A DNA stretch of 10,190 nt from NCBI GenBank assembly GCA_025353235.1, contig JANXQZ010000850.1, positions 1 through 10,190 of the forward strand, written 5' to 3'. The notes beneath the pieces are model-generated. The model was not told the DNA's origin. It made no database searches and worked only from the letters and a program-made list of their open reading frames with translations. Shown here one piece after another: positions 1-5,433 of the stretch (within the stretch, counting starts at the first letter, position 1; every line of letters starts with the position of its first letter). The translations under genes were made by a program, and so were the position numbers. The DNA comes from Bryobacterales bacterium. GTDB taxonomy: Bacteria; Acidobacteriota; Terriglobia; Bryobacterales; Bryobacteraceae.

Positions 1-55
1 TCCCCCGAAAGGTGTAGTTGTTTGGGTGAACGGATCCACTACGGAGACCAAATGA
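1..55 (+). CDS. Possible C-terminal end of a gene entering from the left
   Basis: One plus-strand frame is open from base 2 and stops at TGA 53-55, giving the tail PPKGVVVWVNGSTTETK. The composition (beta-strand-like VVVWV, then a polar end) is plausible for a real protein tail, and it would converge on the HlyD gene, which ends at 248. Seventeen codons are too few to identify anything. A second frame stays open across this area to 315 but overlaps the HlyD gene and has noise-like composition. This is a weak call. Confidence 0.22.
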   Translation, partial: PPKGVVVWVNGSTTETK

Positions 56-247
56 CCAACGCCATGCAACAGTTTATCGCTAAATTTAGAGGGATATCTT
101 TAGAAGGACATCCAAGGAGTGATCTCCGGCTTGACCGGGTGCTGTTTGGCGGTTCCGTGCGCCGGCCGACCCCCTCGCGCGGCATGCATGGGACTTATCT
201 CAGAATCATCAGCTGCTGCAAGCCGACAGCACCCTCTTCATCTAACG
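56..247. other. Intergenic stretch with no recognised gene
   Basis: About 190 bases lie between the possible leftmost gene end and the HlyD stop codon. On the minus strand, which is the direction in which a third export gene would follow HlyD, I see only short ATG frames that stop within about 10-50 codons and resemble no ABC transporter. A weak 5-bp stem (TGCTG/CAGCA, about 213-230) follows the HlyD stop, but it has no T-tract and is not a convincing terminator. Confidence 0.5.
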
Positions 248-1501
248 CTAGCTCAAGCCGAGCAGCTCCTTCACCGACGGAATCACCAAATCAATCGGTC
301 GCTGCCGCCGTGTGACGATCTGCGCTGAAACCAAAGTGCCGCTCGAGAGCTTCACGCGAGGTCCCAAGGGCGACGACCATCGATACCCGCTAGGCGTCTT
401 CGCATCCACGAACAGGCGCACGTTCACCTCGGTAACAGGGCCGCCGCCCGTCAGCGAATTCACCAGCGGCTCATTCTGAAAATTGCGCATCAACGCGGCA
501 GGCGTGGCGGGATAATTAGCCACAGACGTCACTTCGCCCCGAAGATAACCATACTCCTCCCGCCGGACCGTGGAGGGCGAGATTTGCGCGTCCAGGCCGA
601 TACGGATCTGCTTGGCCATTGATGACGGCACGTAGACCAGCACATCCAACTGATCCACGTCGAGCTGGATGCTGAGCATCGGCACGCCTGCAGTGACCGC
701 CGACCCGGGCGCAACCCGCAGCTCAATCACCTCGCCGCTATACGGGCTAACCACGTTTGCCGACACCTCGAGTTCCTTGCGCAAGCCGGCCAAATCGCGC
801 TCCAAGCTGGTGACGCGCGAGTGCATCTCCACATCCGCCTGCATCGGCTGGCTCTCGATCGCGAACTGTTCCGCGTCGTAGCGCGTCAGGTCGGCATTGA
901 GCCCCGCGATCCTTCCCTCGATCTCGACCAGTTTCTGTTTAGTAACCAGCGTCTGCTGACGAGTCAAGAGTCCTTTGGCCAGCAGATCGGCCTCGACTGG
1001 GATCTGCTCGTTGACCAGCTTGGCCTGCTCCTGCAGTACTTTAATCTCGCGCGCGGCATTTTGGCGCTGCCGATTCAAGGCGTCTACCTGGAGTTTGGCG
1101 CTTCCGCTCCGCATCTGGCTCGCCACGCTGCGTTGGCGTCCGGCTTCGGCACCAGCTTCGCGGGTGGCGCGAATACGTTCCATCAGCGCGGGCTGGGCCA
1201 CTTGCGCAATCACCTGATCCTTGCGGATGCGATCTCCCACTTTGATGTTCAGCACGGCCACCACTCCGGCTCCGCTGGACACCACATTCAGCACGCCGCC
1301 AGTTCGAACAATGACACCCTGTCCAGGCGCGGTGGTTGCGATCGATCCCTGAAAGCCCCACACAACGGCCATCCCGAGCAGAACCAAAACAGCCAGCAGC
1401 GCCGCCCAGCTTCGCGTGGAATTCACCTTCAACAATTGATCGAGCTGTTCAGGCGAGGAGAGTCGCTCAATCGAAACTTTGCGAAAGATTTCTGGATTCA
1501 T
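248..1501 (-). CDS. NHLM bacteriocin system secretion protein (HlyD/membrane fusion protein family)
   Basis: This is a periplasmic adaptor that would link an inner-membrane ABC exporter to a TolC channel. The 417-residue protein opens with FRKVSIERLSSPEQLDQLL, the signature N-terminus of the NHLM bacteriocin secretion family (TIGR03794-like, recognised from memory). One membrane anchor spans about residues 32-52. A first lipoyl half follows at about 66-103 (GGVLNVVSSGAGVV...VKVGD-like), then a long Glu/Arg/Gln-rich coiled coil at about 105-245. The second lipoyl half is at about 248-280 (VVSPYSGEVIELRVAPGSAV) and a beta-barrel and membrane-proximal region runs to the end. The length is normal for the family. 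Its ATG overlaps the TGA of the upstream TolC gene (ATGA), implying one operon with translational coupling. No ABC transporter follows within the 247 bases left in the window. The family assignment is strong; the cargo, the precursor peptides to the right, is inferred from proximity. Confidence 0.92.
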   Translation of the reverse strand: MNPEIFRKVSIERLSSPEQLDQLLKVNSTRSWAALLAVLVLLGMAVVWGFQGSIATTAPGQGVIVRTGGVLNVVSSGAGVVAVLNIKVGDRIRKDQVIAQVAQPALMERIRATREAGAEAGRQRSVASQMRSGSAKLQVDALNRQRQNAAREIKVLQEQAKLVNEQIPVEADLLAKGLLTRQQTLVTKQKLVEIEGRIAGLNADLTRYDAEQFAIESQPMQADVEMHSRVTSLERDLAGLRKELEVSANVVSPYSGEVIELRVAPGSAVTAGVPMLSIQLDVDQLDVLVYVPSSMAKQIRIGLDAQISPSTVRREEYGYLRGEVTSVANYPATPAALMRNFQNEPLVNSLTGGGPVTEVNVRLFVDAKTPSGYRWSSPLGPRVKLSSGTLVSAQIVTRRQRPIDLVIPSVKELLGLS

Positions 1502-3096
1502 CGGGGTACCGGAAGAGTGACGAAGGCCTCGCGGTTTGCCACCGGCGCGGCCGCGTTCGGTTCCACCAACGTGCCAGTGGCTTGGCGCAAGCGTGCCATC
1601 TCAACGGCCGCATCCAACCGGGCTTGGACCTGAACTGCCAACGAGGCAGTCAAGCGGTCCTCAATAGTAAGAATGTCCACAAGGGACCCGAACCCGAGGC
1701 GGTACTTTTCCCGCTCGCCATACAGCGCCGCCTCAAACGCTTGCACCGATTCGCGCGCTTTCTCCAGACGCAGGCCCGCGTTTCGCACGCCCGCCAGCGC
1801 GATCAGCACCGCCGTGGCGATCGCTCGCCCGGTATCGGCTGCGCGCAGCTCAACTTGACGGGTGAACGCTTCGATCTGAGCAAGCCGTCCCTCGGCCGCA
1901 TTGTTGCGGGGCGAGAATTCGTAGCGCACGCCAGCCACCGCATCCAGGCCGCGCACGCCATAGAAGGGAGACACTAGATAACTCGACGGGTAAATCCCTT
2001 CGCGCAGTCCGCTGTAGCCGGTGGAAAGCGTCAGATCAACGCGCTGACGCAGATCGTTCTTGGCGCGTGCCAGCAGCGGGCGCTCGGCCTCCACCCGTTT
2101 CCGCGCAGCCAAGTAATCGGAGCGTTGCGAGAGCGCCAGGTCGATGTAGCGCCGGGCCGTTTCAGGATCGTTCGCAGGCGCTCCGATTGCCTCCGGAAGG
2201 TCCTCTGCCGGTTCGCCGAGCCCAGCCATAACTTCTGGAGGCAACCCCATGGCCAACGCCAACTGCTGCCGCGCGACCGCTACCTGCTGCTCGGCTGCGA
2301 TGCGGCCCGCGATGCGATCGGCAAGATTGGCGCGCACCTCGTTGCTGTCGTTGCGGGGGATGCGCTCAGCCCGGACCAAGGCATCCACGTTTTCCACCAG
2401 CGTCCGCCCGCGCACTTCCGAGCTGATGGCCACTTCCAACATCCGCAGCGAGCCCACGAAGTCCCAGTAACCGACGGCGGTGTTCGTGAGCAAATCGGTG
2501 AAGGTCTGGTTGAGATCCAATTTACTGGCATCCACTTGCACTCGAGCCGAAGTCTCCTGCGCGGCCACCACTTCGGCTCCCCTGCCGCGCAGCAGCGGGA
2601 TGGTCATTTGATAGGCTAGCCGGGATTGGTTGATGCCGGCCGGGTCCAATAAGCGGTCGCGCGCGCGGTCGAGTTCGACAACCGGTCCGGCGGTGATGCC
2701 GTTGCGATACAACCGGCTGGCGCTGGCATTGAAAGTGGTGAGATTGGTGGCGGCGGATTTGCTTGCCGCGCCGCCTGCCGGTCCCTGCTGGGCCGTGGTG
2801 AGCGGCGTGGCCGCGAAGCTCTGTTGCAGTCCGCTGGCATATATAGCGTCGAAGATGCCAGATGCCTCGCGCAGCACACCGAGGGTGGCTACCACTTGTT
2901 GCTCGCCGATGCGCCCTTGCGGGTGCCTCTGGAGCGTCGATTCGAGCGCTTGTTGAAGAGTCAGTCTGCCCGATGAGGAATCCGGGGCCGTGGGCGCAGC
3001 GAGGGAAGCTGCTACGAATGGGCGAATCTCCGATGCTTGGGACCATAGAGCAGGGGCTATGCAAAACCCGCCCAGCGCCTTAAGGAGCGAACTCAT
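1498..3096 (-). CDS. TolC-family outer-membrane efflux protein
   Basis: This 532-residue protein belongs to the outer membrane efflux (OEP) superfamily, whose trimers form the outer-membrane channel for type I secretion. The N-terminus has a hydrophobic stretch at about residues 4-20 ending ALWSQA, a plausible though lysine-poor signal peptide. RLTLQQALESTLQRHPQ at about 43-60 is the typical start of the first OEP repeat. The C-terminal repeat contains EKYRLGFGSLVDILTIEDRL and a following helix with ARLDAAVEMARLRQATGTL, the usual end of this fold. It is first in a two-gene minus-strand operon; its stop TGA overlaps the HlyD start by 4 bases. No strong Shine-Dalgarno site precedes the chosen ATG, and the next upstream ATG is out of frame. 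A perfect TATAAT on the minus strand about 105 bases upstream may be its -10 box. It most likely exports the small peptides encoded divergently. Confidence 0.9.
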   Translation of the reverse strand: MSSLLKALGGFCIAPALWSQASEIRPFVAASLAAPTAPDSSSGRLTLQQALESTLQRHPQGRIGEQQVVATLGVLREASGIFDAIYASGLQQSFAATPLTTAQQGPAGGAASKSAATNLTTFNASASRLYRNGITAGPVVELDRARDRLLDPAGINQSRLAYQMTIPLLRGRGAEVVAAQETSARVQVDASKLDLNQTFTDLLTNTAVGYWDFVGSLRMLEVAISSEVRGRTLVENVDALVRAERIPRNDSNEVRANLADRIAGRIAAEQQVAVARQQLALAMGLPPEVMAGLGEPAEDLPEAIGAPANDPETARRYIDLALSQRSDYLAARKRVEAERPLLARAKNDLRQRVDLTLSTGYSGLREGIYPSSYLVSPFYGVRGLDAVAGVRYEFSPRNNAAEGRLAQIEAFTRQVELRAADTGRAIATAVLIALAGVRNAGLRLEKARESVQAFEAALYGEREKYRLGFGSLVDILTIEDRLTASLAVQVQARLDAAVEMARLRQATGTLVEPNAAAPVANREAFVTLPVPR

Positions 3097-3175
3097 GCTG
3101 AATGCTCATGAGGATACACCTAATAGCGGCGCATTCACAAGGCCCCAAGCCTTCTTATGGCACGATGAAAATAAT

Positions 3176-3213
3176 TGGTCCCCCTTTTCGCTGTTCCGTG
3201 CATTATAGGATGA
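3176..3213 (+). promoter_or_regulatory. Repeated upstream element, copy A (putative promoter or operator)
   Basis: The block TGGTCCCCCTTTTC followed by GCTG, then GTGCATT and TAGGA, is found again with small indels at 3723-3757. Each copy lies upstream of a precursor gene (about 70 bases before the ATG here, about 110 bases in the other case). Being shared only in front of precursor genes suggests a common promoter or regulator site. No factor can be named, and no clean sigma-70 -35/-10 pair at standard spacing is visible. Confidence 0.4.
3202..3207 (-). promoter_or_regulatory. Possible -10 box for the TolC-HlyD operon
   Basis: Read on the minus strand, this is a perfect TATAAT hexamer, roughly 105 bases upstream of the TolC ATG in the 150-bp divergent spacer. 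No good TTGACA-like hexamer lies 16-18 bases upstream of it, so the case rests on the -10 match alone. It overlaps the plus-strand repeated element at 3176-3213, so the two directions could compete. Confidence 0.3.
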
Positions 3214-3246
3214 ACGCGCAATAAGACGTTTAAAAGGAGGACCACC

Positions 3247-3440
3247 ATGAGTGAAGAAACTAAGAAAGCTGAGCAGACACAGACGGACGCATTGAACAGG
3301 AACTGGACGGCATTGCAGGCGGTGTTACCGCCCCACCATACCTCCTTAACTCTCAATCGATCACATCGTCACCCGCACCCTCCGGATTGACGAGTACCGT
3401 GAGTAAGAGGGCGATAAAGCAGGGCGGGGTCAGCAACTGA
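3247..3440 (+). pseudogene. GG-leader precursor peptide gene, broken by a frameshift inside the leader
   Basis: A strong Shine-Dalgarno site (AAAAGGAGG, about 3232-3240) precedes an ATG that encodes MSEETKKAEQTQTDAL, matching the leader start of the precursors at 3834 and 4140 (MSEDTKK). In the starting frame the product then becomes unrelated, arginine/histidine-rich sequence and stops at 3390 (47 residues, no Gly-Gly). In the -1 frame, from 3294, the sequence reads EQELDGIAGG, which is the missing leader end with its double glycine. A 38-residue core follows (VTAPPYLLNSQS...KQGGVSN) and stops at TGA 3438-3440. Against the 3834 copy the gap is 4 bases, around 3294. No slippery heptamer was seen, and the -1 frame has a TGA at 3270, so any shift must occur between 3273 and 3294. 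This is most likely a decayed gene; a sequencing error is the main alternative. The core has no cysteine. Confidence 0.75.
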
Positions 3441-3518
3441 AGTTGTTGCCTAGACCCGTCCGAGCTTACCAGTTCAGGTCAAAAAGCGTACTTAGGCTTT
3501 AGGAAGGAAGGAAACACC

Positions 3519-3701
3519 ATGAATGACGAACCCAAGAACATTGAAGAGCTCGGGCAGGACCTAAAGGGAGCCGAGTTGTCGACCGAAGATCTGAATGAGG
3601 TTACGGGCGGTGCTTTCATACGCAAGGGGTACGACTTGGAACTAGCTTCGCCCAAGGCCCCCGCACCCAGCACGGACAAGGGATTCAAAGACTGGCGGTA
3701 G
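3519..3701 (+). CDS. Double-glycine leader precursor peptide (putative bacteriocin/RiPP), 60 aa
   Basis: A small acidic leader of 31 residues ends in ELSTEDLNEVTGG, the classic helix-plus-GG pattern recognised by C39 peptidase ABC exporters. A 29-residue core follows: AFIRKGYDLELASPKAPAPS and then TDKGFKDWR. The core is mixed-charge, with a Pro/Ala/Ser centre and no cysteine. An AAGGAAGG Shine-Dalgarno site at 3504-3511 is well spaced from the ATG. The N-terminal half of the leader (MNDEPKNIEELGQDL) differs from the other three precursors, so this is a more distant paralogue. It sits third-in-line with the HlyD/TolC export genes on one side and the Cys-cluster protein on the other. The export role of the leader is inferred; the mature activity is unknown. 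Confidence 0.8.
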   Translation: MNDEPKNIEELGQDLKGAELSTEDLNEVTGGAFIRKGYDLELASPKAPAPSTDKGFKDWR

Positions 3702-3722
3702 CCAAGTAAGCAGCAAATTAGA

Positions 3723-3757
3723 TGGTCCCCTTTTCTGCTGGTGTGCATTTGTAGAAG
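3723..3757 (+). promoter_or_regulatory. Repeated upstream element, copy B (putative promoter or operator)
   Basis: TGGTCCCCTTTTCTGCTG, followed by GTGCATT and TAGAAGG, repeats the block at 3176-3213 with one- and two-base indels. It lies between the 3519 precursor and the duplicated cassette carrying the 3834 precursor. No copy is seen before the 3519 or 4140 genes, so there may be two transcription units: 3247+3519 and 3834+4140 onward. Confidence 0.4.
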
Positions 3758-3914
3758 GCAGCTAACTTGGGCGCTTACATGAGTGAGGCGCCCTGGATCT
3801 CACCAACGAGACGTTTCTAAAAAGGAGAAACACATGAGTGAAGATACCAAGAAAGTCGAGCAGACTGAGTCGGTTGAATTGTCGGATAAGAACCTGGACT
3901 TGATCGCTGGTGGC
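3755..3914 (+). repeat. Duplicated leader cassette, copy 1 (5' UTR plus leader-coding part)
   Basis: This is a direct repeat with 4062-4229. The first part is nearly identical between copies, from AGCT/GTTAA through GCTTACATGAGTGAGGCGCC, GAGACGTTTCTAAAA and GGAGAAACAC into ATGAG(T/C)GAAGATAC(C/A)AAGAAA. Similarity declines across the rest of the leader and vanishes after the Gly-Gly codons. Differences in the noncoding part are single-base changes and short indels. A shorter version of the final section (AAGACGTTT, AAAAGGAGG, then ATGAGTGAAGAAACTAAGAAA) precedes and begins the 3247 gene. Confidence 0.8.
3769..3793 (+). promoter_or_regulatory. Conserved small hairpin in the precursor 5' UTR, copy 1
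   Basis: GGGCGC (3769-3774) pairs with GCGCCC (3788-3793) around a 13-base loop TTACATGAGTGAG. The second cassette keeps the same stem at 4074-4098, with one C-to-T change that still pairs as G-U in RNA. It stands about 30 bases upstream of the Shine-Dalgarno site and has no T-tract, so an RNA stability or translation-control element is more likely than a terminator. Confidence 0.4.
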
Positions 3915-4019
3915 GGGGCCAGCAGCATTAATACTAGCAGGTCCAACATCAAGAACAACCTAACCGAGCCCCCGGTCCCTTCCCCGACAGACCCTCCTCC
4001 GCCTCAACCAGTCGTGTAG
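3834..4019 (+). CDS. Double-glycine leader precursor peptide with proline-rich core, 61 aa
   Basis: The start is the ATG at 3834, chosen because AAAAAGGAG lies 6 bases upstream and because MSEDTKK is shared with the 3247 and 4140 genes; a GTG at 3783 in the same frame would only add untranslated repeat sequence. The leader ends VELSDKNLDLIAGG (Gly-Gly at residues 26-27). The roughly 34-residue core starts GASSINTSRSNIKNN and ends in a proline-rich tail, PPVPSPTDPPPPQPVV. There is no cysteine, so thioether (lanthionine or sactionine) chemistry is excluded. It belongs to a tandem duplication with the next gene in which leaders match and cores do not. The function of the mature peptide is unknown. 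Confidence 0.85.
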   Translation: MSEDTKKVEQTESVELSDKNLDLIAGGGASSINTSRSNIKNNLTEPPVPSPTDPPPPQPVV

Positions 4020-4030
4020 GCTTAATGCCT

Positions 4031-4045
4031 GACGTCGGGAACGTC
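4031..4045 (+). other. Short perfect hairpin after the proline-rich precursor
   Basis: GACGT pairs with ACGTC around a CGGGA loop, 11 bases after the stop codon of the precursor. The stem is only 5 bp with no T-tract. It could mark a 3' mRNA end or be chance. Confidence 0.2.
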
Positions 4046-4061
4046 GAGCGGGAAAGTATTG

Positions 4062-4229
4062 CAAGCAGTTAATGGGTGCTTACATGAGTGAGGCGCCCTG
4101 GAATTCACAAAGAGACGTTTCTAAAAGGAGAAACACACAATGAGCGAAGATACAAAGAAAATCATACCGACAGAGCCGGCAGAGACGGTTGAACTGTCGA
4201 ACGACGACCTGGAGCAAGTTGCCGGCGGT
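4062..4229 (+). repeat. Duplicated leader cassette, copy 2 (5' UTR plus leader-coding part)
   Basis: This is the second copy of the repeat at 3755-3914, about 305 bases further on. It keeps the hairpin (GGGTGC 4074-4079 with GCGCCC 4093-4098), the GAGACGTTTCTAAAAGGAG section and the leader start. Similarity ends at the Gly-Gly codons, so the core-coding part lies outside the conserved unit. Confidence 0.8.
4074..4098 (+). promoter_or_regulatory. Conserved small hairpin in the precursor 5' UTR, copy 2
   Basis: GGGTGC pairs with GCGCCC around the loop TTACATGAGTGAG, which is identical to copy 1. The single stem change from copy 1 turns a C-G pair into a U-G wobble, so pairing in RNA is kept. 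There is no T-tract. Confidence 0.4.
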
Positions 4230-4316
4230 GCGAACACCAGCCAAGCCGGGACCCTCGCTAAGCAGAAGGCGCAGCATAAAGCCTTCCAGACCATAGATCC
4301 TTCCTCCGCAACCTGA
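4140..4316 (+). CDS. Double-glycine leader precursor peptide, 58 aa
   Basis: The ATG at 4140 follows AAAAGGAG with a 9-10 base spacer. The leader starts MSEDTKKIIPTEPAETVELS and ends NDDLEQVAGG (Gly-Gly at residues 29-30), the pattern cut by C39 peptidase exporters. The 28-residue core is ANTSQAGTLAKQKAQHKAFQ and then TIDPSSAT: basic, Gln/Ala/Lys-rich and free of cysteine. The leader, 5' UTR and hairpin are near-duplicates of those of the 3834 gene, while the core is unrelated. This is the last precursor before a strong hairpin (4328-4356) and the Cys-cluster gene. It is very likely a real gene; its activity is unknown. Confidence 0.82.
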   Translation: MSEDTKKIIPTEPAETVELSNDDLEQVAGGANTSQAGTLAKQKAQHKAFQTIDPSSAT

Positions 4317-4327
4317 ACAGCCTCCGC

Positions 4328-4356
4328 TGCGGCGCGGATTCCGTTCCCGCGCCGCA
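4328..4356 (+). promoter_or_regulatory. Strong 10-bp GC-rich hairpin between precursor array and Cys-cluster gene
   Basis: TGCGGCGCGG (4328-4337) and CCGCGCCGCA (4347-4356) are exact reverse complements around the 9-base loop ATTCCGTTC. The stem begins 12 bases after the last precursor stop and ends 30 bases before the next ATG. No T-run follows, so it is not a canonical intrinsic terminator. It may stabilise the abundant precursor mRNA or cut down read-through into the downstream gene. Confidence 0.55.
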
Positions 4357-4386
4357 CTGAGTTCAGCACGCAAAGGCAAGTTAGAC

Positions 4387-5433
4387 ATGCTCCCATCTCT
4401 TTACGCAGGCTGGACTGACCAGCTCCTCCGTGGCCCCATTCCGAAGGAGACTAAGGCTACGTGCGACAACTGCGCCATGTTGCCGCAGTCCGAAGCGCCT
4501 GCGAAAGGCGTGTTTTTCCATCCCGTGACAAGGTGCTGCACCTATCAGCCTCCACTGGCGAATTACCGAGCCGGCCTGATCCTTTCGGATGACGAGCCCG
4601 ATCTGGCGGCTGGCCGACGCACTGTGGAAGAGCGTTTGAGCGCGCGCATCGCCGTCACCCCTTTGGGAATGGACCCTTCCACTCGCTTCCTGTTGCTTTA
4701 CAAGAACGCCCTTGGCTCTTTCGGACGCGCGCCGGAGCTGGGCTGCCCGCACCAGATTGAAGGGCAGTGCGGGATCTGGCGACACCGCCCGGCCACCTGC
4801 ACCACTTGGTTCTGCAAACACGTCCGGGGCGCTACAGGCTTTGAGTTCTGGAACGATTTGGGCGAGTTGCTGCGGTTTGTCGACGGCCAACTTGGTTTGT
4901 GGTGCGCGCTCGAGATGGGTGTGGAAGCTAAGCTCCTGGCGCGTCTGCTGGAACCCAAGCGGCTGGAGGCGACCGATCTCGGCGCAGCCATTGAGGAGGA
5001 CGTCTATCGCAGCCTCTGGGGCCGCTGGACGGGGAAGGAAGCGGATTTCTACCGGGCTTGCGCAGAGCAAGTGCGCCCGCTTGCCTGGGATGATGTCGCC
5101 CAAATCTGCGGACCGCACCTGACTCTGCTGTCCCGTCTAGTGCGCGAGCGCTACGTCAAACTGATCTCCGAGCAAACGCCCGAGAGCCTACGCATTGGAC
5201 TGATTCAGATCGAGGGAATTGTGGCGGGGAAATACAACACGGTCACGTACAGCTCGTACGATCCAGTGCGGATGTCGCCGCACCTTGTTGGCCTTCTCCC
5301 CCATTTCGACGGTCGCCCGACTGGCGACGTGCTGGAGGAAATTCGGCTGCAGCGCGGCGTGCGGGTCGATCCGGCCCTGGTGCGGCGCATGGCCGATTTC
5401 CGAGTCTTAGTAGAGGAAGGCAGCCCAGCCTGA
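4387..5433 (+). CDS. Cysteine-cluster (YkgJ-like) protein with possible RRE-like C-terminal domain; candidate peptide maturation protein
   Basis: I do not recognise an exact family for this 348-residue protein. Eight cysteines cluster in the first 143 residues: C26-x2-C29, C50-C51, C120, C128 and C138-x4-C143. The segment QCGIWRHRPATCTTWFC resembles the C-x-I-Y-x-x-R-P-x-x-C-x-x-x-x-C end of the YkgJ/UPF0153 zinc-or-iron-binding cluster family, so a bound metal or Fe-S centre is likely. The middle (about 150-265) is helical with no motif I can name. The end, about 284-343, with PVRMSPHLVGLLPHFDGRPT and DPALVRRMADFRVLVEEG, follows the PqqD/RiPP-recognition-element pattern (strand, helix, DGxxT turn, helix, final L-x-x-x-G-L-L-like strand). 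No signal peptide or membrane segment is seen. A weak AAAGGCAAG precedes the ATG. It lies 70 bases after the last precursor, same strand. A role in leader binding and modification of the precursors is inference. Confidence 0.7.
   Translation: MLPSLYAGWTDQLLRGPIPKETKATCDNCAMLPQSEAPAKGVFFHPVTRCCTYQPPLANYRAGLILSDDEPDLAAGRRTVEERLSARIAVTPLGMDPSTRFLLLYKNALGSFGRAPELGCPHQIEGQCGIWRHRPATCTTWFCKHVRGATGFEFWNDLGELLRFVDGQLGLWCALEMGVEAKLLARLLEPKRLEATDLGAAIEEDVYRSLWGRWTGKEADFYRACAEQVRPLAWDDVAQICGPHLTLLSRLVRERYVKLISEQTPESLRIGLIQIEGIVAGKYNTVTYSSYDPVRMSPHLVGLLPHFDGRPTGDVLEEIRLQRGVRVDPALVRRMADFRVLVEEGSPA

Noticed and set aside
821..1633. 270-codon open frame on the plus strand
   Set aside because: It is antisense to the HlyD gene and runs across its start; composition (His/Arg/Gln rich) is typical of a shadow frame in GC-rich DNA, and the opposite strand has clear family motifs.
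3158..3175. TGGCAC resembling a sigma-54 -24 element
   Set aside because: No TTGC-type -12 element follows at the required spacing.
3247..3440. Programmed -1 frameshifting in the first precursor
   Set aside because: No slippery heptamer is visible in the allowed interval 3273-3294, and the alignment supports a small deletion instead.
3483..3500. AAAGC/GCTTT stem before the 3519 precursor
   Set aside because: Only 5 bp, AT-rich and not repeated before the other precursors; likely chance.
3779..3820. Mini-frame starting ATGAGTGAGGCGCC in the precursor 5' UTR (and its copy near 4084)
   Set aside because: The two copies differ by a 1-base indel that changes frame and stop, so a coding role is not conserved; the sequence forms a hairpin instead.
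3519..4316. Lanthipeptide or sactipeptide precursors
   Set aside because: No cysteine in any core and no LanM, LanB/C or radical SAM gene in the window.
4381..5118. 245-codon open frame on the minus strand
   Set aside because: It lies antisense to the Cys-cluster gene, which has the coherent cysteine motifs; no recognisable domain in the antisense product.
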